DNA from: Mesorhizobium sp. WSM3626
GTDB taxonomy: Bacteria > Pseudomonadota > Alphaproteobacteria > Rhizobiales > Rhizobiaceae
Direction: 5' to 3'
Assembly: GCF_000513935.1 (NCBI RefSeq)
Contig: NZ_AZUY01000016.1
Span: forward strand, 1 to 64,000
Length of the DNA: 64,000 nucleotides
Below the pieces are notes generated by a model. It saw only the letters and a program-made list of their open reading frames with translations, did not search any database and was not told the origin of the DNA. Positions 25,953 through 35,480 of this stretch are shown one piece after another; within the stretch, counting starts at the first letter, position 1, and every line of letters begins with the position of its first letter. Made by a program: the position numbers and the translations under genes.

Positions 25953-27203
25953 TCAGTCGTCGCCTTCGACGACCCTCAGCCTCAGCTGTCCCGTCTTGGA
26001 ATCGGCCACGCGCGGTGCTGCCTCCTTGCCGGCGCTGCCGTGTGGAGCGTCGGGCTCGCCTTCTCCGAATTCCAGCGCCTCGATCTTCTGGCCGCGCTTG
26101 GTCACTTTCGAGGTCGAGACGAGTATGTCTTCGATGTCCTTGGCCGATTGGCCGAAATGGCCCTGCAATTTGCGCACCCGCTCGTCGACACGCTGGACGT
26201 CTTCCATCAGCCTGATGACTTCGCCCTGGATCAGATGCGCCTGTTCGCGCATGCGGGCATCCTTGAGGATCGCCTGGATGACCTGGATCGACAGCATCAG
26301 CAGCGAAGGCGAGACGATGATGACCCGGGCGCGGTGCGCCTTCTGGACAATCGCTTCGAAATTCTCATGGATTTCGGCGAACACCGATTCCGACGGCACG
26401 AACATGAAGGCCGTGTCCTGCGTCTCGCCCTGGAGCAGGTATTTTTCCGAAATGTCGCGGACATGGACCTCGATGTCGCGGCGAAAGGCCTGGGCCGCGA
26501 CCTTCTGCAGGTCGGCCCCGTCGGCGGCGCGGATGGCGTTCCAGGCTTCCAGCGGAAATTTGGCATCGATGGCAAGCGACGGCGCGCCGTTCGGCATTTT
26601 CACCAGGCAGTCCGGCCGGCTGCCGTTCGACAGCGTCGCCTGGAATTCATAGGCGCCATGCGGCAGGCCGTCGGCGACGATCGCCTCCATGCGTGACTGG
26701 CCGAAGGCGCCGCGCGTCTGCTTGTTGGAGAGGATCGCCTGCAACTGCACGACCTGGCCGGCCAGCGACTGGATGTTGCCTTGCGCGGTGTCGATGACCG
26801 CCAGCCGCTCCTGCAGCTTCGCCAGGCTCTCATGCGTTGATTTGGTCTGCTCGGTCATGGTCTGGCCGATGCGGCCGGTCATGGCGTCGAGCCGCTGGCC
26901 GATCGATTGCGTCAATTCGGCCTGCCGGGCGCCGAACACTTCGGCAATAGCCCCCATGCGGCCCTGCATTTCCGCCTGCGCCTGCAAAATACCAGCCATG
27001 CGTGTCTCGGCGTCGCGGGCATGGTCGGCGGCTTCCGCGGCGGCGACCGCGCGCGCCTTGGCCGACCGCCACAGCGCAGCGACGAGCGCCACGAACAGAC
27101 CGAGAAACAGCAAGACGCCGAAGGCCAGCGCGTGGCCGAGCGTGATTGTCGAGGCGCCGAGCCGTACGACAGGCTCCGAAAGGATGGTGCTCAGATCATT
27201 CAT
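25953..27203 (-). CDS. rmuC: DNA recombination protein RmuC
   Basis: 416 residues. One N-terminal membrane anchor (LGHALAFGVLLFLGLFVALVAALW) is followed by a long coiled coil to residue about 170 and the RmuC nuclease-like domain. Family landmarks are AIDAKFPLEAWNAI near residue 210 and FMFVPSESVFAEIHENFEAIV near residue 265. RmuC limits recombination at inverted repeats and is linked to restriction-type endonuclease folds. The start MNDLSTI at 27203 places the anchor correctly. It is divergent from def. Confidence 0.92.
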   Translation of the reverse strand: MNDLSTILSEPVVRLGASTITLGHALAFGVLLFLGLFVALVAALWRSAKARAVAAAEAADHARDAETRMAGILQAQAEMQGRMGAIAEVFGARQAELTQSIGQRLDAMTGRIGQTMTEQTKSTHESLAKLQERLAVIDTAQGNIQSLAGQVVQLQAILSNKQTRGAFGQSRMEAIVADGLPHGAYEFQATLSNGSRPDCLVKMPNGAPSLAIDAKFPLEAWNAIRAADGADLQKVAAQAFRRDIEVHVRDISEKYLLQGETQDTAFMFVPSESVFAEIHENFEAIVQKAHRARVIIVSPSLLMLSIQVIQAILKDARMREQAHLIQGEVIRLMEDVQRVDERVRKLQGHFGQSAKDIEDILVSTSKVTKRGQKIEALEFGEGEPDAPHGSAGKEAAPRVADSKTGQLRLRVVEGDD

Positions 27204-27306
27204 GTGGACAGCATAGCCGATTCGGCAGGCCGGCACAGATCAAAACGTGAACGAGGCTCAGGCCCACCGGTTGACGCCTTTCTTTTGAGGTCTTAGGTGA
27301 AACCCC

Positions 27307-27837
27307 ATGCCGATCAAGCCGCTCATCATCCTTCCTGACCCCATCCTGCGCCAGGTTTCCAAGCCGGTGGAGCGCGTCGACGCGCCCTTGCGCAAACTGG
27401 CCGACGACATGCTGGCGACCATGTATGACGCACCCGGCATCGGGCTGGCGGCTATCCAGATCGGCGAACCGCTGCGCATGCTGGTGATCGACCTCGCCAA
27501 GGAAGACGAAACGCCGGCGCCGCACGTCTTCATCAACCCGGAGATTCTCGAAAGCGCCGACGCACGGTCCGTCTACGAGGAAGGCTGCCTGTCGATCCCC
27601 GATTACTATGCCGAGGTCGAGCGCCCGGCCTCGGTGCGGGTCAAATATCTCGACCGCGACGGCACGCTGCAGGAGATGGAGGCCGAAGGGCTGATGGCGA
27701 CCTGCCTGCAGCACGAGATCGACCATCTCAACGGCGTGCTGTTCATCGACCACATCTCGAAGCTGAAGCGCGACATGGTGGTGAAGAAGTTCAAGAAGCT
27801 CGCCAGGGACAAGGCGCCAGGCAAGCTGGCGGGATAG
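27307..27837 (+). CDS. def: Peptide deformylase
   Basis: 176 residues, Fe/Zn metallopeptidase that removes the formyl group from nascent N-termini. All three PDF motifs are present: [10 protein letters not shown] (residue 43 on), EEGCLSIP (residue 96 on) and [14 protein letters not shown] (residue 137 on, HExxH-type). Usually directly followed by fmt; here a toxin-antitoxin pair sits between the two. Confidence 0.97.
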   Translation: MPIKPLIILPDPILRQVSKPVERVDAPLRKLADDMLATMYDAPGIGLAAIQIGEPLRMLVIDLAKEDETPAPHVFINPEILESADARSVYEEGCLSIPDYYAEVERPASVRVKYLDRDGTLQEMEAEGLMATCLQHEIDHLNGVLFIDHISKLKRDMVVKKFKKLARDKAPGKLAG

Positions 27838-27880
27838 GCGCACCCGAGCGCAGCATCCATTGAGCAGCGATCCTTGCCGT

Positions 27881-27895
27881 GATATCATTGATATC
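27881..27895. promoter_or_regulatory. Candidate toxin-antitoxin operator
   Basis: GATATCA-T-TGATATC is a perfect 7-bp inverted repeat 18 bases before the antitoxin start and overlaps a TATCAT -10-like box. Ribbon-helix-helix or VapB/FitA antitoxins normally bind such palindromes to repress their own operon. Confidence 0.6.
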
Positions 27896-27912
27896 TACGT
27901 TTGGAGAATTGC

Positions 27913-28200
27913 ATGGGCGATATGCTGATCAGGGACGTCCCCGAGCCGTTGAAACGCGAAATCGAACAGGCTGCACGAAGCGGCGGCCAGAGCCTATCGG
28001 GAAAAGCAATCGATCTGTTACGCAAAGGCATGGTCGCCGAAAAGGAGGCCAAGCCGGAGCCCGGTCTGTCGGCATGGGACAATATACGCTCCGCGTTCGC
28101 GACGGAGAATGCGATCGACGACGAATTCGCCGAGATCATGGACAAGATCGAAGCGGATAGAAAACGCGACTTTGGGCGCCCGGCCGAGGATTTCGAGTGA
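27913..28200 (+). CDS. FitA/VapB-type antitoxin
   Basis: 95 residues. The N-terminal MLIRDVPEPLKREIEQAARS and KAIDLLRKGMVAEKE match the ribbon-helix-helix DNA-binding domain of FitA-like antitoxins. The acidic C-terminal part (DEFAEIMDKIEADRKRDFG) would wrap the toxin active site. The ATG at 27913 follows GGAGAATTGC. The stop overlaps the toxin GTG by 4 nt, the classic antitoxin-first arrangement. Confidence 0.87.
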   Translation: MGDMLIRDVPEPLKREIEQAARSGGQSLSGKAIDLLRKGMVAEKEAKPEPGLSAWDNIRSAFATENAIDDEFAEIMDKIEADRKRDFGRPAEDFE

Positions 28201-28622
28201 TCGTCCTCGACACCAACATCATTTCCGAAACGAGCAGGACGGCACCCGATGCGAACGTGGTCGAATGGTTTCGCAAACAGGAGTTGCTCGACCTGTACCT
28301 GTGCGGCCCTGTCGTCATGGAGCAATCCTTCGGTGCCGAACGATTTCTGAACAAGACCGGCTCCGATCGCCATGTCCGTGCTCTCGATCACCTGATCTCG
28401 AAGCAGTTCTCCGGTCGCATTGTGGAATTTGCTGGTTCTATCCCTCGCCTTGCCGGCAAGCTCCGAGCGACGCGGGAACGGCTCGGGCGCCCAATCAGCC
28501 TTGCTGATGCCATGATCGCCGCGATCTGTCTCGCGCATGACGCCACGTTGGCAACCCGCAATGTTCGCGACTTCGACGGGCTTGACCTTAAGCTCGTAAA
28601 CCCATTTGAAACGAGTGCCTGA
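28197..28622 (+). CDS. PIN-domain toxin (VapC/FitB-like ribonuclease)
   Basis: 141 residues. PIN acidic residues are visible: Asp5 in [11 protein letters not shown] with Glu11, Asp in [15 protein letters not shown] near residue 104, and Asp in [18 protein letters not shown] near residue 125. The nuclease is Mg-dependent and cleaves tRNA or rRNA in known members. GTG start, translationally coupled to the antitoxin. All catalytic positions are intact, so it should be active. Confidence 0.92.
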   Translation: MIVLDTNIISETSRTAPDANVVEWFRKQELLDLYLCGPVVMEQSFGAERFLNKTGSDRHVRALDHLISKQFSGRIVEFAGSIPRLAGKLRATRERLGRPISLADAMIAAICLAHDATLATRNVRDFDGLDLKLVNPFETSA

Positions 28623-28662
28623 GCCGGGTCACGGCAAGGCAGGAACAAGGCCGCAAAAGAAA

Positions 28663-29616
28663 ATGCCCCTTCGCGTCATCTTCATGGGCACGCCGGAGTT
28701 TTCGGTGCCGACGCTGCGTGCCATCGCCGAAGCCGGACATGAGATGGCAGTTGTTTATACGCAGCCGCCGCGCGCCGCAGGCCGGCGCGGGCTGGAGTTG
28801 ACGCCGTCCCCCGTGCAGCGCGAGGCCGAGCGGCTGGGTATCGAGGTGCGCACGCCGACATCGTTGAAGGGCGAGGCCGAACAGGCCGCTTTTGCCGCCT
28901 TTGGCGCCGATATCGCCGTGGTCGTCGCCTATGGCTTGCTCCTGCCCAAGGCGGTTCTGGAGGCACCCCGGCTTGGCTGCGTCAACGGCCACGCTTCGCT
29001 TTTGCCGCGCTGGCGCGGCGCGGCACCCATCCAGCGCGCCATCATGGCCGGCGACACCGAGACCGGCATGATGGTGATGCGCATGGAGGAGGGCCTCGAC
29101 ACCGGTCCGGTGGGATTGGTTGAAAAATGCGCCATCGACCCCGATATGACAGCCGGCGATCTGCATGATCGGTTGATGAGTGTTGGCGCTGCCCTGATGG
29201 CGGAAGCGCTGGCACGGCTGGAACAGAACGTCCTGACGTTTACCGCGCAAGCGGCCGAAGGGGTGACTTACGCCAGGAAAATCGATAAATCCGAGACGCG
29301 CGTGGAGTGGACACGGCCCGCGGCCGAGATCCACAACCACATTCGTGGCCTGTCGCCCTTTCCTGGCGCCTGGTCCGAGATTGACATTGGCGGCCGCATG
29401 GAACGGCTGAAACTGCTTCGCTCGACGCTGTCCGAAGGCCTGTCGCTTTCGGAAGATTTGGGCGAGTCGGGAGGAATTCTCGATGACCGGCTGACGGTCG
29501 CCTGCGGAAAAGGCGCGATCAGGGTGGTCGAAGTTCAACGTGCGGGCGGAAGGCCCGCCGCCGCGTCGGAGTTCCTGCGCGGAGCCAAGATCGAAAAAGG
29601 ACTGAAATTCTCATGA
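28663..29616 (+). CDS. fmt: Methionyl-tRNA formyltransferase
   Basis: 317 residues. It formylates initiator Met-tRNA using 10-formyl-THF. Landmarks are [20 protein letters not shown] at the N-terminus, the catalytic [19 protein letters not shown] segment near residue 108, and the [16 protein letters not shown] linker to the C-terminal domain. The start at 28663 gives the standard N-terminus; the longer frame from 28606 adds non-family residues. It overlaps the GNAT gene by 4 nt. Confidence 0.97.
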   Translation: MPLRVIFMGTPEFSVPTLRAIAEAGHEMAVVYTQPPRAAGRRGLELTPSPVQREAERLGIEVRTPTSLKGEAEQAAFAAFGADIAVVVAYGLLLPKAVLEAPRLGCVNGHASLLPRWRGAAPIQRAIMAGDTETGMMVMRMEEGLDTGPVGLVEKCAIDPDMTAGDLHDRLMSVGAALMAEALARLEQNVLTFTAQAAEGVTYARKIDKSETRVEWTRPAAEIHNHIRGLSPFPGAWSEIDIGGRMERLKLLRSTLSEGLSLSEDLGESGGILDDRLTVACGKGAIRVVEVQRAGGRPAAASEFLRGAKIEKGLKFS

Positions 29617-30119
29617 GCATGATGTCGATACGCGCGGCGACGCCGCGGGACCGCGAGGCCATTCGCCTCGTCGAAGAACACGCATTCGGCCAGCGGACGG
29701 AGGCCGGGCTGGTCGACGCGTTGGTGACCGGCGGTGACGCCGTCGTGGAACTGGTGGCGGAAGAGGACGGCCAGGCCGTTGGCCACATCCTGTTTTCGCG
29801 GCTGTTCGTGCAGAACGGCGGCAACAGTTTTGCCGCCGTGGCGCTTGCCCCGCTGGCGGTGGAGCCGTCTTTTCACGGCTCCGGCATCGGCGGCGCGCTG
29901 ATCCGCGAGGCCCATATCCGGCTCAGGGATGCCGGCGAGACGCTGGCTGTTGTGCTGGGCGATCCGGCCTATTACGGCCGTTTCGGCTATAGCCACGCCC
30001 GGGCTGAAAAGTTCGAAAGCGAATACCAAGGCGAAGCGCTGCAGGCGCTGGCCTGGGGCGACGCACCCGAAGCCGGCAGACTGGTCTACGCCTCCGCCTT
30101 TACCGCTCTCGCCGCCTAG
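29613..30119 (+). CDS. GNAT family N-acetyltransferase (YhbS-like)
   Basis: 168 residues with the acetyl-CoA site near residues 85-100 ([20 protein letters not shown], matching the Q/RxxGxG/A pyrophosphate loop) and a [20 protein letters not shown] segment typical of the YhbS branch. Substrate unknown. It sits between fmt and truA in the same operon, starting four bases before the fmt stop. Confidence 0.9.
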   Translation: MSMMSIRAATPRDREAIRLVEEHAFGQRTEAGLVDALVTGGDAVVELVAEEDGQAVGHILFSRLFVQNGGNSFAAVALAPLAVEPSFHGSGIGGALIREAHIRLRDAGETLAVVLGDPAYYGRFGYSHARAEKFESEYQGEALQALAWGDAPEAGRLVYASAFTALAA

Positions 30120-30142
30120 GCGAGGGCGTATAACCGACCGGC

Positions 30143-30892
30143 ATGCCGCGTTTTCGCCTCGATATCGAATATGACGGCAGCCTGTTTGCCGGCTGGCAGC
30201 ACCAGGCCGATCAGCCTTCGGTGCAGCAGGCGATCGAACAGGCGATCGAGAAATTCTGCGGCGAGGCGGTCCGCTTGCGCGCCGCCGGCCGCACCGATGC
30301 CGGCGTGCACGCGACCGCGCAGGTGGCGCATGCCGACCTTGCCAAGGCGTGGCCCGACGACAAGGTGCGCGACGCCATCAATGCACACCTGCAGGCGGCC
30401 GGCGCGCGCATCGTCATCCTGAAGGCCACGATCGTCTCCGACGATTTCGATGCCCGTTTCTCGGCCATCGGGCGGCACTATCTCTACCGCATCCTCAACC
30501 GGCGGGCGCCCTCGGCGCTGGAGAGGGGTAAGGTGTGGTGGGTGCCGAAGCGGCTCGATGCCGCCGCCATGCACGAGGCGGCGAAGCTCCTGCTCGGCCG
30601 GCACGACTTCACCACCTTCCGCTCCACCCAGTGCCAGGCCAACAGCCCGGTCAGGACATTGGAGCGGCTCGATGTGAGCCGGACGGGCGACGTGATCGAG
30701 GTGAGAGCCTCGGCGCGGTCCTTCCTGCACAACCAGGTGCGCTCCATGGTCGGCTCGCTCAAGCGGGTCGGCGACGGAAGCTGGACATCAGGCGATCTCA
30801 AGACCGCGCTCGAGGCGCGAGACCGCGCCGCCTGCGGGCAAGTGGCGCCGCCCGATGGACTTTTCCTGATAGGCGTCGATTATCCCGGATAG
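30143..30892 (+). CDS. truA: tRNA pseudouridine(38-40) synthase
   Basis: 249 residues. The catalytic Asp is in [17 protein letters not shown] (residue 52 region). Other landmarks are [16 protein letters not shown] at the N-terminus and [20 protein letters not shown] near residue 190. It isomerises U38-40 in the tRNA anticodon stem. Last gene of the def-fmt-GNAT-truA group; a hairpin overlaps its stop. Confidence 0.96.
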   Translation: MPRFRLDIEYDGSLFAGWQHQADQPSVQQAIEQAIEKFCGEAVRLRAAGRTDAGVHATAQVAHADLAKAWPDDKVRDAINAHLQAAGARIVILKATIVSDDFDARFSAIGRHYLYRILNRRAPSALERGKVWWVPKRLDAAAMHEAAKLLLGRHDFTTFRSTQCQANSPVRTLERLDVSRTGDVIEVRASARSFLHNQVRSMVGSLKRVGDGSWTSGDLKTALEARDRAACGQVAPPDGLFLIGVDYPG

Positions 30893-30907
30893 AACACGGT
30901 TCTATCC
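30887..30907. terminator. Hairpin at the end of truA
   Basis: GGATAGAA and TTCTATCC form an 8-bp stem with a CACGG loop overlapping the truA stop. A second small stem (AGAGC/GCTCT) follows. No U-tract is present. It separates truA from the convergent membrane-protein gene. Confidence 0.45.
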
Positions 30908-30924
30908 CGGATAAGAGCCTTGCT

Positions 30925-31557
30925 CTATCCCCAATAGAGCCCGGAAAGGCTCTGGGCCCCGACATCGTCCGGCACGCTGATCCCAAGCAGCATCTGCAGC
31001 CCGAACAGCGCCAGCAGCGAAGCGATGAACATGCCGACGAAAACGGCGGTGCCGACCGCCGCGCCCCTGCCGATCGTGGCGGTGGTCATGCGCCAGGTCA
31101 GCACCATCGACAGGGAAAACAACAGCAGCGACACCAAGCTCGCGACCTGGCTTGTCGACGACAGGAAAAGCCTGATCAGCGCGGATGGCAGCATCAGCCA
31201 GGCGGTGATGGCCGAAGCCCAGTTGCTGGCGACGACATAGTGGACGAAGCGCCCGCCGATGCCGGCGCGCGGCGCCACCAAGGCGAGCGCGACCAGCGGC
31301 AGCACCCAGGAGCCGATATCGACCGTCGCCAGCCGCACCAGCATGCTGAAGCGGCCGGCGAAGGCATCGGGATCGCTGATCTCGTTGGCGATGCCGACCC
31401 AGCCGACGATCAGCGCCGGTGCCGCGACGATGATGGCGAAGAACGAATTCCAGAAGCCGTCGGCTGACAGGTCGAGCAGGCGCAGCCCGTCGACCTTGCC
31501 GAGCATCAGCCGCCAGGCGCCGGTCAGCGAAGCTTGGGTTTCGTCCGCGGTAAGCAT
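30925..31557 (-). CDS. Hypothetical polytopic membrane protein
   Basis: 210 residues with about five or six hydrophobic helices (FFAIIVAAPALIVGWVGI, VLPLVALALVAPRAGIGG, LVSLLLFSLSMVLTW, FVGMFIASLLALFGLQMLLG). I recognise no family. The ATG at 31557 lies two bases beyond the dapE stop, so it is almost certainly cotranscribed with dapE, but nothing links its function to lysine synthesis. Confidence 0.75.
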   Translation of the reverse strand: MLTADETQASLTGAWRLMLGKVDGLRLLDLSADGFWNSFFAIIVAAPALIVGWVGIANEISDPDAFAGRFSMLVRLATVDIGSWVLPLVALALVAPRAGIGGRFVHYVVASNWASAITAWLMLPSALIRLFLSSTSQVASLVSLLLFSLSMVLTWRMTTATIGRGAAVGTAVFVGMFIASLLALFGLQMLLGISVPDDVGAQSLSGLYWG

Positions 31558-31559
31558 GC

Positions 31560-32753
31560 TCAGCCCTGTCCGAACCAGTCGTCGATGAAGCGCTGGTAGA
31601 TCCGCGTCAGCGTTTCCAGATCGGCGATGGCGACGCGCTCGTCGACCATGTGCATGGTCTTGCCGACCAGGCCGAATTCCACCACCGGGCAATAATCCTT
31701 GATGAAGCGCGCATCCGATGTGCCGCCGGAGGTGGACAGCGCCGGCTTTTTGCCGACCACCGCCTTGACCGAGCCGCTCAGCGTCTCGACCAGCCTGTCG
31801 TCGCGGGTCAGGAAGACATGGCTCGGCCGGTCGCGCCAGACGAGGTCATAGTCGACCGGCGTCTTCTTGCCTGGCCGGTATTTCTTGCGCCCCGCGGCCT
31901 GATCGAGGCGGTTGTGGATTTCCGCCTGGACCGTCTCTGCCGTCCAGCTGTCGTTGAAGCGGATGTTGAAGGTGGCGGTCGCCTTGGCGGGAATGACGTT
32001 GGTGGCCGGGTTGCCGACATCGATGGAGGTCACCTCCAGGTTGGTCGGCTGGAAATCCTGGGTTCCCTTGTCGAAGACGGGATGCAGCAAGGCGTCCACC
32101 AGGCTCATCAGCCCGCGCACCGGATTGTCGGCAAGCTGCGGATAGGCGGCATGGCCCTGGCGGCCATTGACGGTGATGCTGCCCGACATCGAGCCGCGCC
32201 GGCCGATCTTGACCATGTCGCCGAGCGTGTCCGGATTGGTCGGCTCGCCAACAATCGAGGCGTCCCACCTTTCGCCTTTGGACGCGGCCCATTCGAGCAG
32301 CTTGACCGTGCCGTTGATGGCCGGACCTTCCTCGTCGCCGGTGATCAGCAGCGACACCGAGCCCTTCGGGCCGCCATTTGCCTCGACATGGCGCGCCACC
32401 GCGGCGATGAAACAGGCAATGCCGCCCTTCATGTCGACGGCGCCCCGGCCATACATCTCGCCATTGGCGATCTCGGCGGCGAAAGGCGGATGCGTCCAGG
32501 CGGCTTCGTCGCCGATGGGCACGACGTCGGTATGGCCCGCGAACATCAGATGCGGGCCGTTGCCGGAGCGCCGTGCATAGAGGTTCTCGATATCGGGCGT
32601 GCCGTCCTCGGAGAACACCGGCCGATCGACCAGAAAGCCGAGCGGTTTCAGCATAGCCTCCAGCGCGCTCAGGGCGCCGCCTTCGGCTGGCGTCACCGAG
32701 GCACAGCGGATGAGAGAGACGAGGTTTGCGGCGGGGTCAGTCGGCAGCGTCAT
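31560..32753 (-). CDS. dapE: Succinyl-diaminopimelate desuccinylase
   Basis: 397 residues, di-zinc M20 amidohydrolase of the succinylase lysine/mDAP pathway. Zinc and catalytic motifs: [13 protein letters not shown] near residue 65, [14 protein letters not shown] near residue 100, [12 protein letters not shown] near residue 132, and the late [14 protein letters not shown]. The start [11 protein letters not shown] gives the family length. The frame stays open upstream and includes a signal-like stretch ([18 protein letters not shown]) from 32846; I treat this as untranslated, since DapE is cytosolic. Confidence 0.93.
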   Translation of the reverse strand: MTLPTDPAANLVSLIRCASVTPAEGGALSALEAMLKPLGFLVDRPVFSEDGTPDIENLYARRSGNGPHLMFAGHTDVVPIGDEAAWTHPPFAAEIANGEMYGRGAVDMKGGIACFIAAVARHVEANGGPKGSVSLLITGDEEGPAINGTVKLLEWAASKGERWDASIVGEPTNPDTLGDMVKIGRRGSMSGSITVNGRQGHAAYPQLADNPVRGLMSLVDALLHPVFDKGTQDFQPTNLEVTSIDVGNPATNVIPAKATATFNIRFNDSWTAETVQAEIHNRLDQAAGRKKYRPGKKTPVDYDLVWRDRPSHVFLTRDDRLVETLSGSVKAVVGKKPALSTSGGTSDARFIKDYCPVVEFGLVGKTMHMVDERVAIADLETLTRIYQRFIDDWFGQG

Positions 32754-32878
32754 GGCAAAAGCGATAGTCGAAAGCGAAAGGCCTGTCACTGCCAGACATA
32801 GGGCCAAGCCAATGGCCGATGATACCGCCGACATTATGGTTTTCATGTCGTATAGTTCTGGCCGACGCGGAGTAAGAG

Positions 32879-33916
32879 ATGGCAAACGGCGAAAAGAGGA
32901 TCGTCATTGCCGGCGCCGGCAGCATTGGCTGTTATGCCGGCGGCTGCCTGGCGCTCGCCGGGCGGCGGGTTGTCCTGCTCGCCAGGCCGCGCGTCCAGGC
33001 AGCGCTGCGGCAGGGCGGATTGCGCGTCGGCGACCTCGACGGCCGCGATCGCCTGATCAAGCCGGAAGCGCTTGCCGTCACCACCGATCCTGCCGCCGCC
33101 TTGCCGGATGCCGACGTGATCCTGGTCACCGTCAAGAGCGGCGCGACGCAGGATATGGCAGCACTCATCAAGGCCCATGCCCGTCCGGATGCCGTGGTGG
33201 TGAGCCTGCAGAACGGCGTCGACAATGCCGACAGGCTGCGCGCGGCGCTTGGCCGGCAAACGGTGCTGGCCGGCATGGTGCCGTTCAATGTCGTGCAATC
33301 AACCGATGGAGAGCTGCCGCTGCGCGTCCACCGCGCCAGCGACGGCAAGGTGATGGTCGAAGATGCCGGCCTTGCCGGCCTTCTCGACGTCGAAGGCCTC
33401 GCGGTCCAAGCGCATGGCGACATGAAGGCCGTGCTGTGGGGCAAGCTTCTGATGAACCTGAACAATGCGTTGGTGGCGCTGTCAGGCCTTCCGTTGGCAA
33501 CCGAACTCGCCGACAGGCGCTGGCGGGTGATCCTCGCCGACCAGATCGACGAGGCGCTGCGGGCCATGAAGGCCTCCGGCGTCGAGCCGGCGCGCATCGC
33601 CGGCCTGCGGCCGGCGCTGCTGCCGAAGGTGCTCAGGCTGCCCGACTGGCTGTTCAAATTGCTGGCGCGGCGCATGCTGGCGATCGACCCCGAGGCGCGC
33701 TCGTCGATGTGGGACGATCTGCGGCACGGCCGGCCGACCGAGATCGACGACCTGCAGGGTGCTGTTTTGCTGCTCGCTGAAAAAGCCGGCACGCCGGCGC
33801 CGACGGTCCAGCGGATCAGCGCCCTGGTGCGCGCGGCGGAAGCCGAGCGGCTCGGCTCGCCGGGCCTGCCGCCGGAGAAGATTGTGGCGCCGCCGGCCGG
33901 CCGTCGATCAACGTGA
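32879..33916 (+). CDS. 2-dehydropantoate 2-reductase family protein (PanE/ApbA-like)
   Basis: 345 residues, NADPH-dependent ketopantoate-reductase fold: the dinucleotide loop [20 protein letters not shown] at residue 9, [15 protein letters not shown] near residue 106, and the catalytic-Lys region [19 protein letters not shown] near residue 185. True PanE acts in pantothenate synthesis, but many paralogs act on other 2-keto acids, so I leave the symbol open. Its last 100 bases overlap the convergent membrane-protein gene. Confidence 0.85.
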   Translation: MANGEKRIVIAGAGSIGCYAGGCLALAGRRVVLLARPRVQAALRQGGLRVGDLDGRDRLIKPEALAVTTDPAAALPDADVILVTVKSGATQDMAALIKAHARPDAVVVSLQNGVDNADRLRAALGRQTVLAGMVPFNVVQSTDGELPLRVHRASDGKVMVEDAGLAGLLDVEGLAVQAHGDMKAVLWGKLLMNLNNALVALSGLPLATELADRRWRVILADQIDEALRAMKASGVEPARIAGLRPALLPKVLRLPDWLFKLLARRMLAIDPEARSSMWDDLRHGRPTEIDDLQGAVLLLAEKAGTPAPTVQRISALVRAAEAERLGSPGLPPEKIVAPPAGRRST

Positions 33917-34592
33917 TCTTCTGCCAGATTTTGCGCGACAGGTTGGACGCCAGGTTCTCGACGTCGTTGACGCCGTCGATGACGACGGCGTCATTGACGG
34001 ACTGGGCGAACAGCGCCGCGATCTTGCCGGTGATCGACAGCATTTCGGAGCAATAGTCGAGATAGCGCGCGAGATCCGCGGCATTGGTGATGCGGGCCGG
34101 CGAATGCGAGGTCGGTTTGAAACTGGCCGACAGCACCGCCGGATCCTTGGTGAGCTGATGCATGTCGATGACGTGGATCAGCGAACGCAGGCCGTGCAAC
34201 TGGCGAAACACCTGCTTGCGCTTGATGCGCTCCTCGGTGCGGATCAGGGCGAGGAAGCCGAGTACGGCGAGGATGATCATGTTGATCGTGGCTTCGATGC
34301 CTTGCACCGACTGCACCGCGTCGTCAGCCTGGGAGATGTGAATGAGCGGCAGGATGGTGCCGACGAAGAGGAAGATCAGCCCGCCGACGATCACGGCGGC
34401 GACAATGATGCCACGCAGCCACCAGATCGGCGCTTCCAGGGCCTTGGCGGCCTTGGCCAGATCGCGCGACAACGACACCAGTTCGGCGGCGACGCCGCGC
34501 AACCCGGCGTCCGGGAAACGGTCGGCCACGCGGCCTTCAAGCCGCTCGGCGGTTTCGATGATCAGTTTCGGATCAAGCGTGCGGTAGCGCAT
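33816..34592 (-). CDS. Hypothetical membrane protein with two helices
   Basis: 258 residues. Helices near 57-80 (WWLRGIIVAAVIVGGLIFLF) and 103-118 (MIILAVLGFLALI) are followed by a soluble helical part (KRKQVFRQLHGLRSLIHVID). I recognise no characterised family. The 3' end overlaps the PanE-like gene by about 100 bp on the opposite strand. The low-complexity C-terminal tail ([19 protein letters not shown]) comes from that overlap and may be a lineage-specific extension. Confidence 0.75.
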   Translation of the reverse strand: MRYRTLDPKLIIETAERLEGRVADRFPDAGLRGVAAELVSLSRDLAKAAKALEAPIWWLRGIIVAAVIVGGLIFLFVGTILPLIHISQADDAVQSVQGIEATINMIILAVLGFLALIRTEERIKRKQVFRQLHGLRSLIHVIDMHQLTKDPAVLSASFKPTSHSPARITNAADLARYLDYCSEMLSITGKIAALFAQSVNDAVVIDGVNDVENLASNLSRKIWQKITLIDGRPAAPQSSPAAGPASRAARLPPRAPGR

Positions 34593-34620
34593 GGCGAGAT
34601 ATCCGATCGGCCCCCCTTTA

Positions 34621-34669
34621 GAGCGTGATGCCGAAAAGTGTGAAGCGGTTTTCGGACGACATCATGCTC
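34621..34669. repeat. Rhizobial palindromic (REP-like) repeat, most complete copy
   Basis: Outer arms GAGCGTGATG and CATCATGCTC (one mismatch) enclose inner arms CCGAAAA and TTTTCGG. It begins exactly at the stop codon of the downstream DUF805 gene and could terminate that operon. The core matches copies at 14911-14934 and 53539-53563. Confidence 0.75.
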
Positions 34670-35067
34670 TATTTCTTTGATTCAGCCGGCTCGTTGGTGC
34701 GCCGGCCGTAGCGGTTGGGCCCAGGCTGCCCTGGAAACAGGCACAACACAAGGAAGGCGACGATCGAGACGACCGGCACGAACAGGATCAGCGCGGCGAT
34801 GCCCGGCTTGTCGAGGTCGTGCAGCCGCTTCACCGCCAGCGCGATGTTCGACCACAGCGAGGCGATGAAGGCGATGAAGAAGATGAACGACCACATGTTG
34901 CTCTCGGCCGAGCCCTCCGGCACCAGCGTGAAGCGGTACAGCGGGAACGCCTGGATGATGGCGACGAGCAATCCGCCGAGAAAATAGGCCGCGCGGCTGA
35001 CGCGGCCCGAGGTCTTGAAGAAAAGCCAGTTGAGATCCGATCTTTCAGGCAAGCGGGTCCGATCCAT
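34669..35067 (-). CDS. DUF805 family membrane protein (second of a pair)
   Basis: 132 residues with four hydrophobic segments and the DUF805 landmark ALAVKRLHDLDKPGIAAL near residue 85, ending GPNRYGRRTNEPAESKK. DUF805 proteins (YhaH-like) are of unknown role. The ATG at 35067 lies inside the last codons of the preceding DUF805 gene, a 23-nt overlap in another frame, behind AGGGGTG. A longer start at 35079 is possible. Confidence 0.85.
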   Translation of the reverse strand: MDRTRLPERSDLNWLFFKTSGRVSRAAYFLGGLLVAIIQAFPLYRFTLVPEGSAESNMWSFIFFIAFIASLWSNIALAVKRLHDLDKPGIAALILFVPVVSIVAFLVLCLFPGQPGPNRYGRRTNEPAESKK

Positions 35068-35407
35068 ATTGATTGGCACCCCTGGTGCCTTCGAGGATGC
35101 CGAGTTCGACCAGCAGCCAGATGCCGCCGATGACGGGTACGAAGCCGATCAGCGTCCACCAGCCCGACTTGTTGCGGTCGTGCCAGCGTTTGGCATAGAG
35201 GGCAATCGCGAAATAGATCGATGCCAGCGCGAAGAGGATGCCGATGATGCCGATCTGGGCACCGCTGGCCGTGGTGAAACGCGTGCCGAGGATCGCGTCG
35301 AGAATGAAAGCAATAACGCCGATAACGATGAATACGCCGATGCCAGCCCAGAACTTGCCCCGGTTGATGCGACCGTCAAAGCTTGTGAGCAGATATTTCC
35401 AGTCCAT
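35045..35407 (-). CDS. DUF805 family membrane protein (first of a pair)
   Basis: 120 residues: MDWKYLLTSFDGRINRGKFW at the N-terminus, helices around 20-36, 50-70 and 88-106, and the family motif LYAKRWHDRNKSGWW. GGAGGGG precedes the ATG. Upstream in-frame sequence overlaps dapD and is not used. It is a diverged paralog of the next gene rather than a recent duplicate. Confidence 0.88.
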   Translation of the reverse strand: MDWKYLLTSFDGRINRGKFWAGIGVFIVIGVIAFILDAILGTRFTTASGAQIGIIGILFALASIYFAIALYAKRWHDRNKSGWWTLIGFVPVIGGIWLLVELGILEGTRGANQYGSDPLA

Positions 35408-35480
35408 GTCACCCCTCCATGTTGAACCCAGCGCGACCGATCGTCGCGCCGGCGGAAGGTGCACCTGCCCGGCTGAAAGA

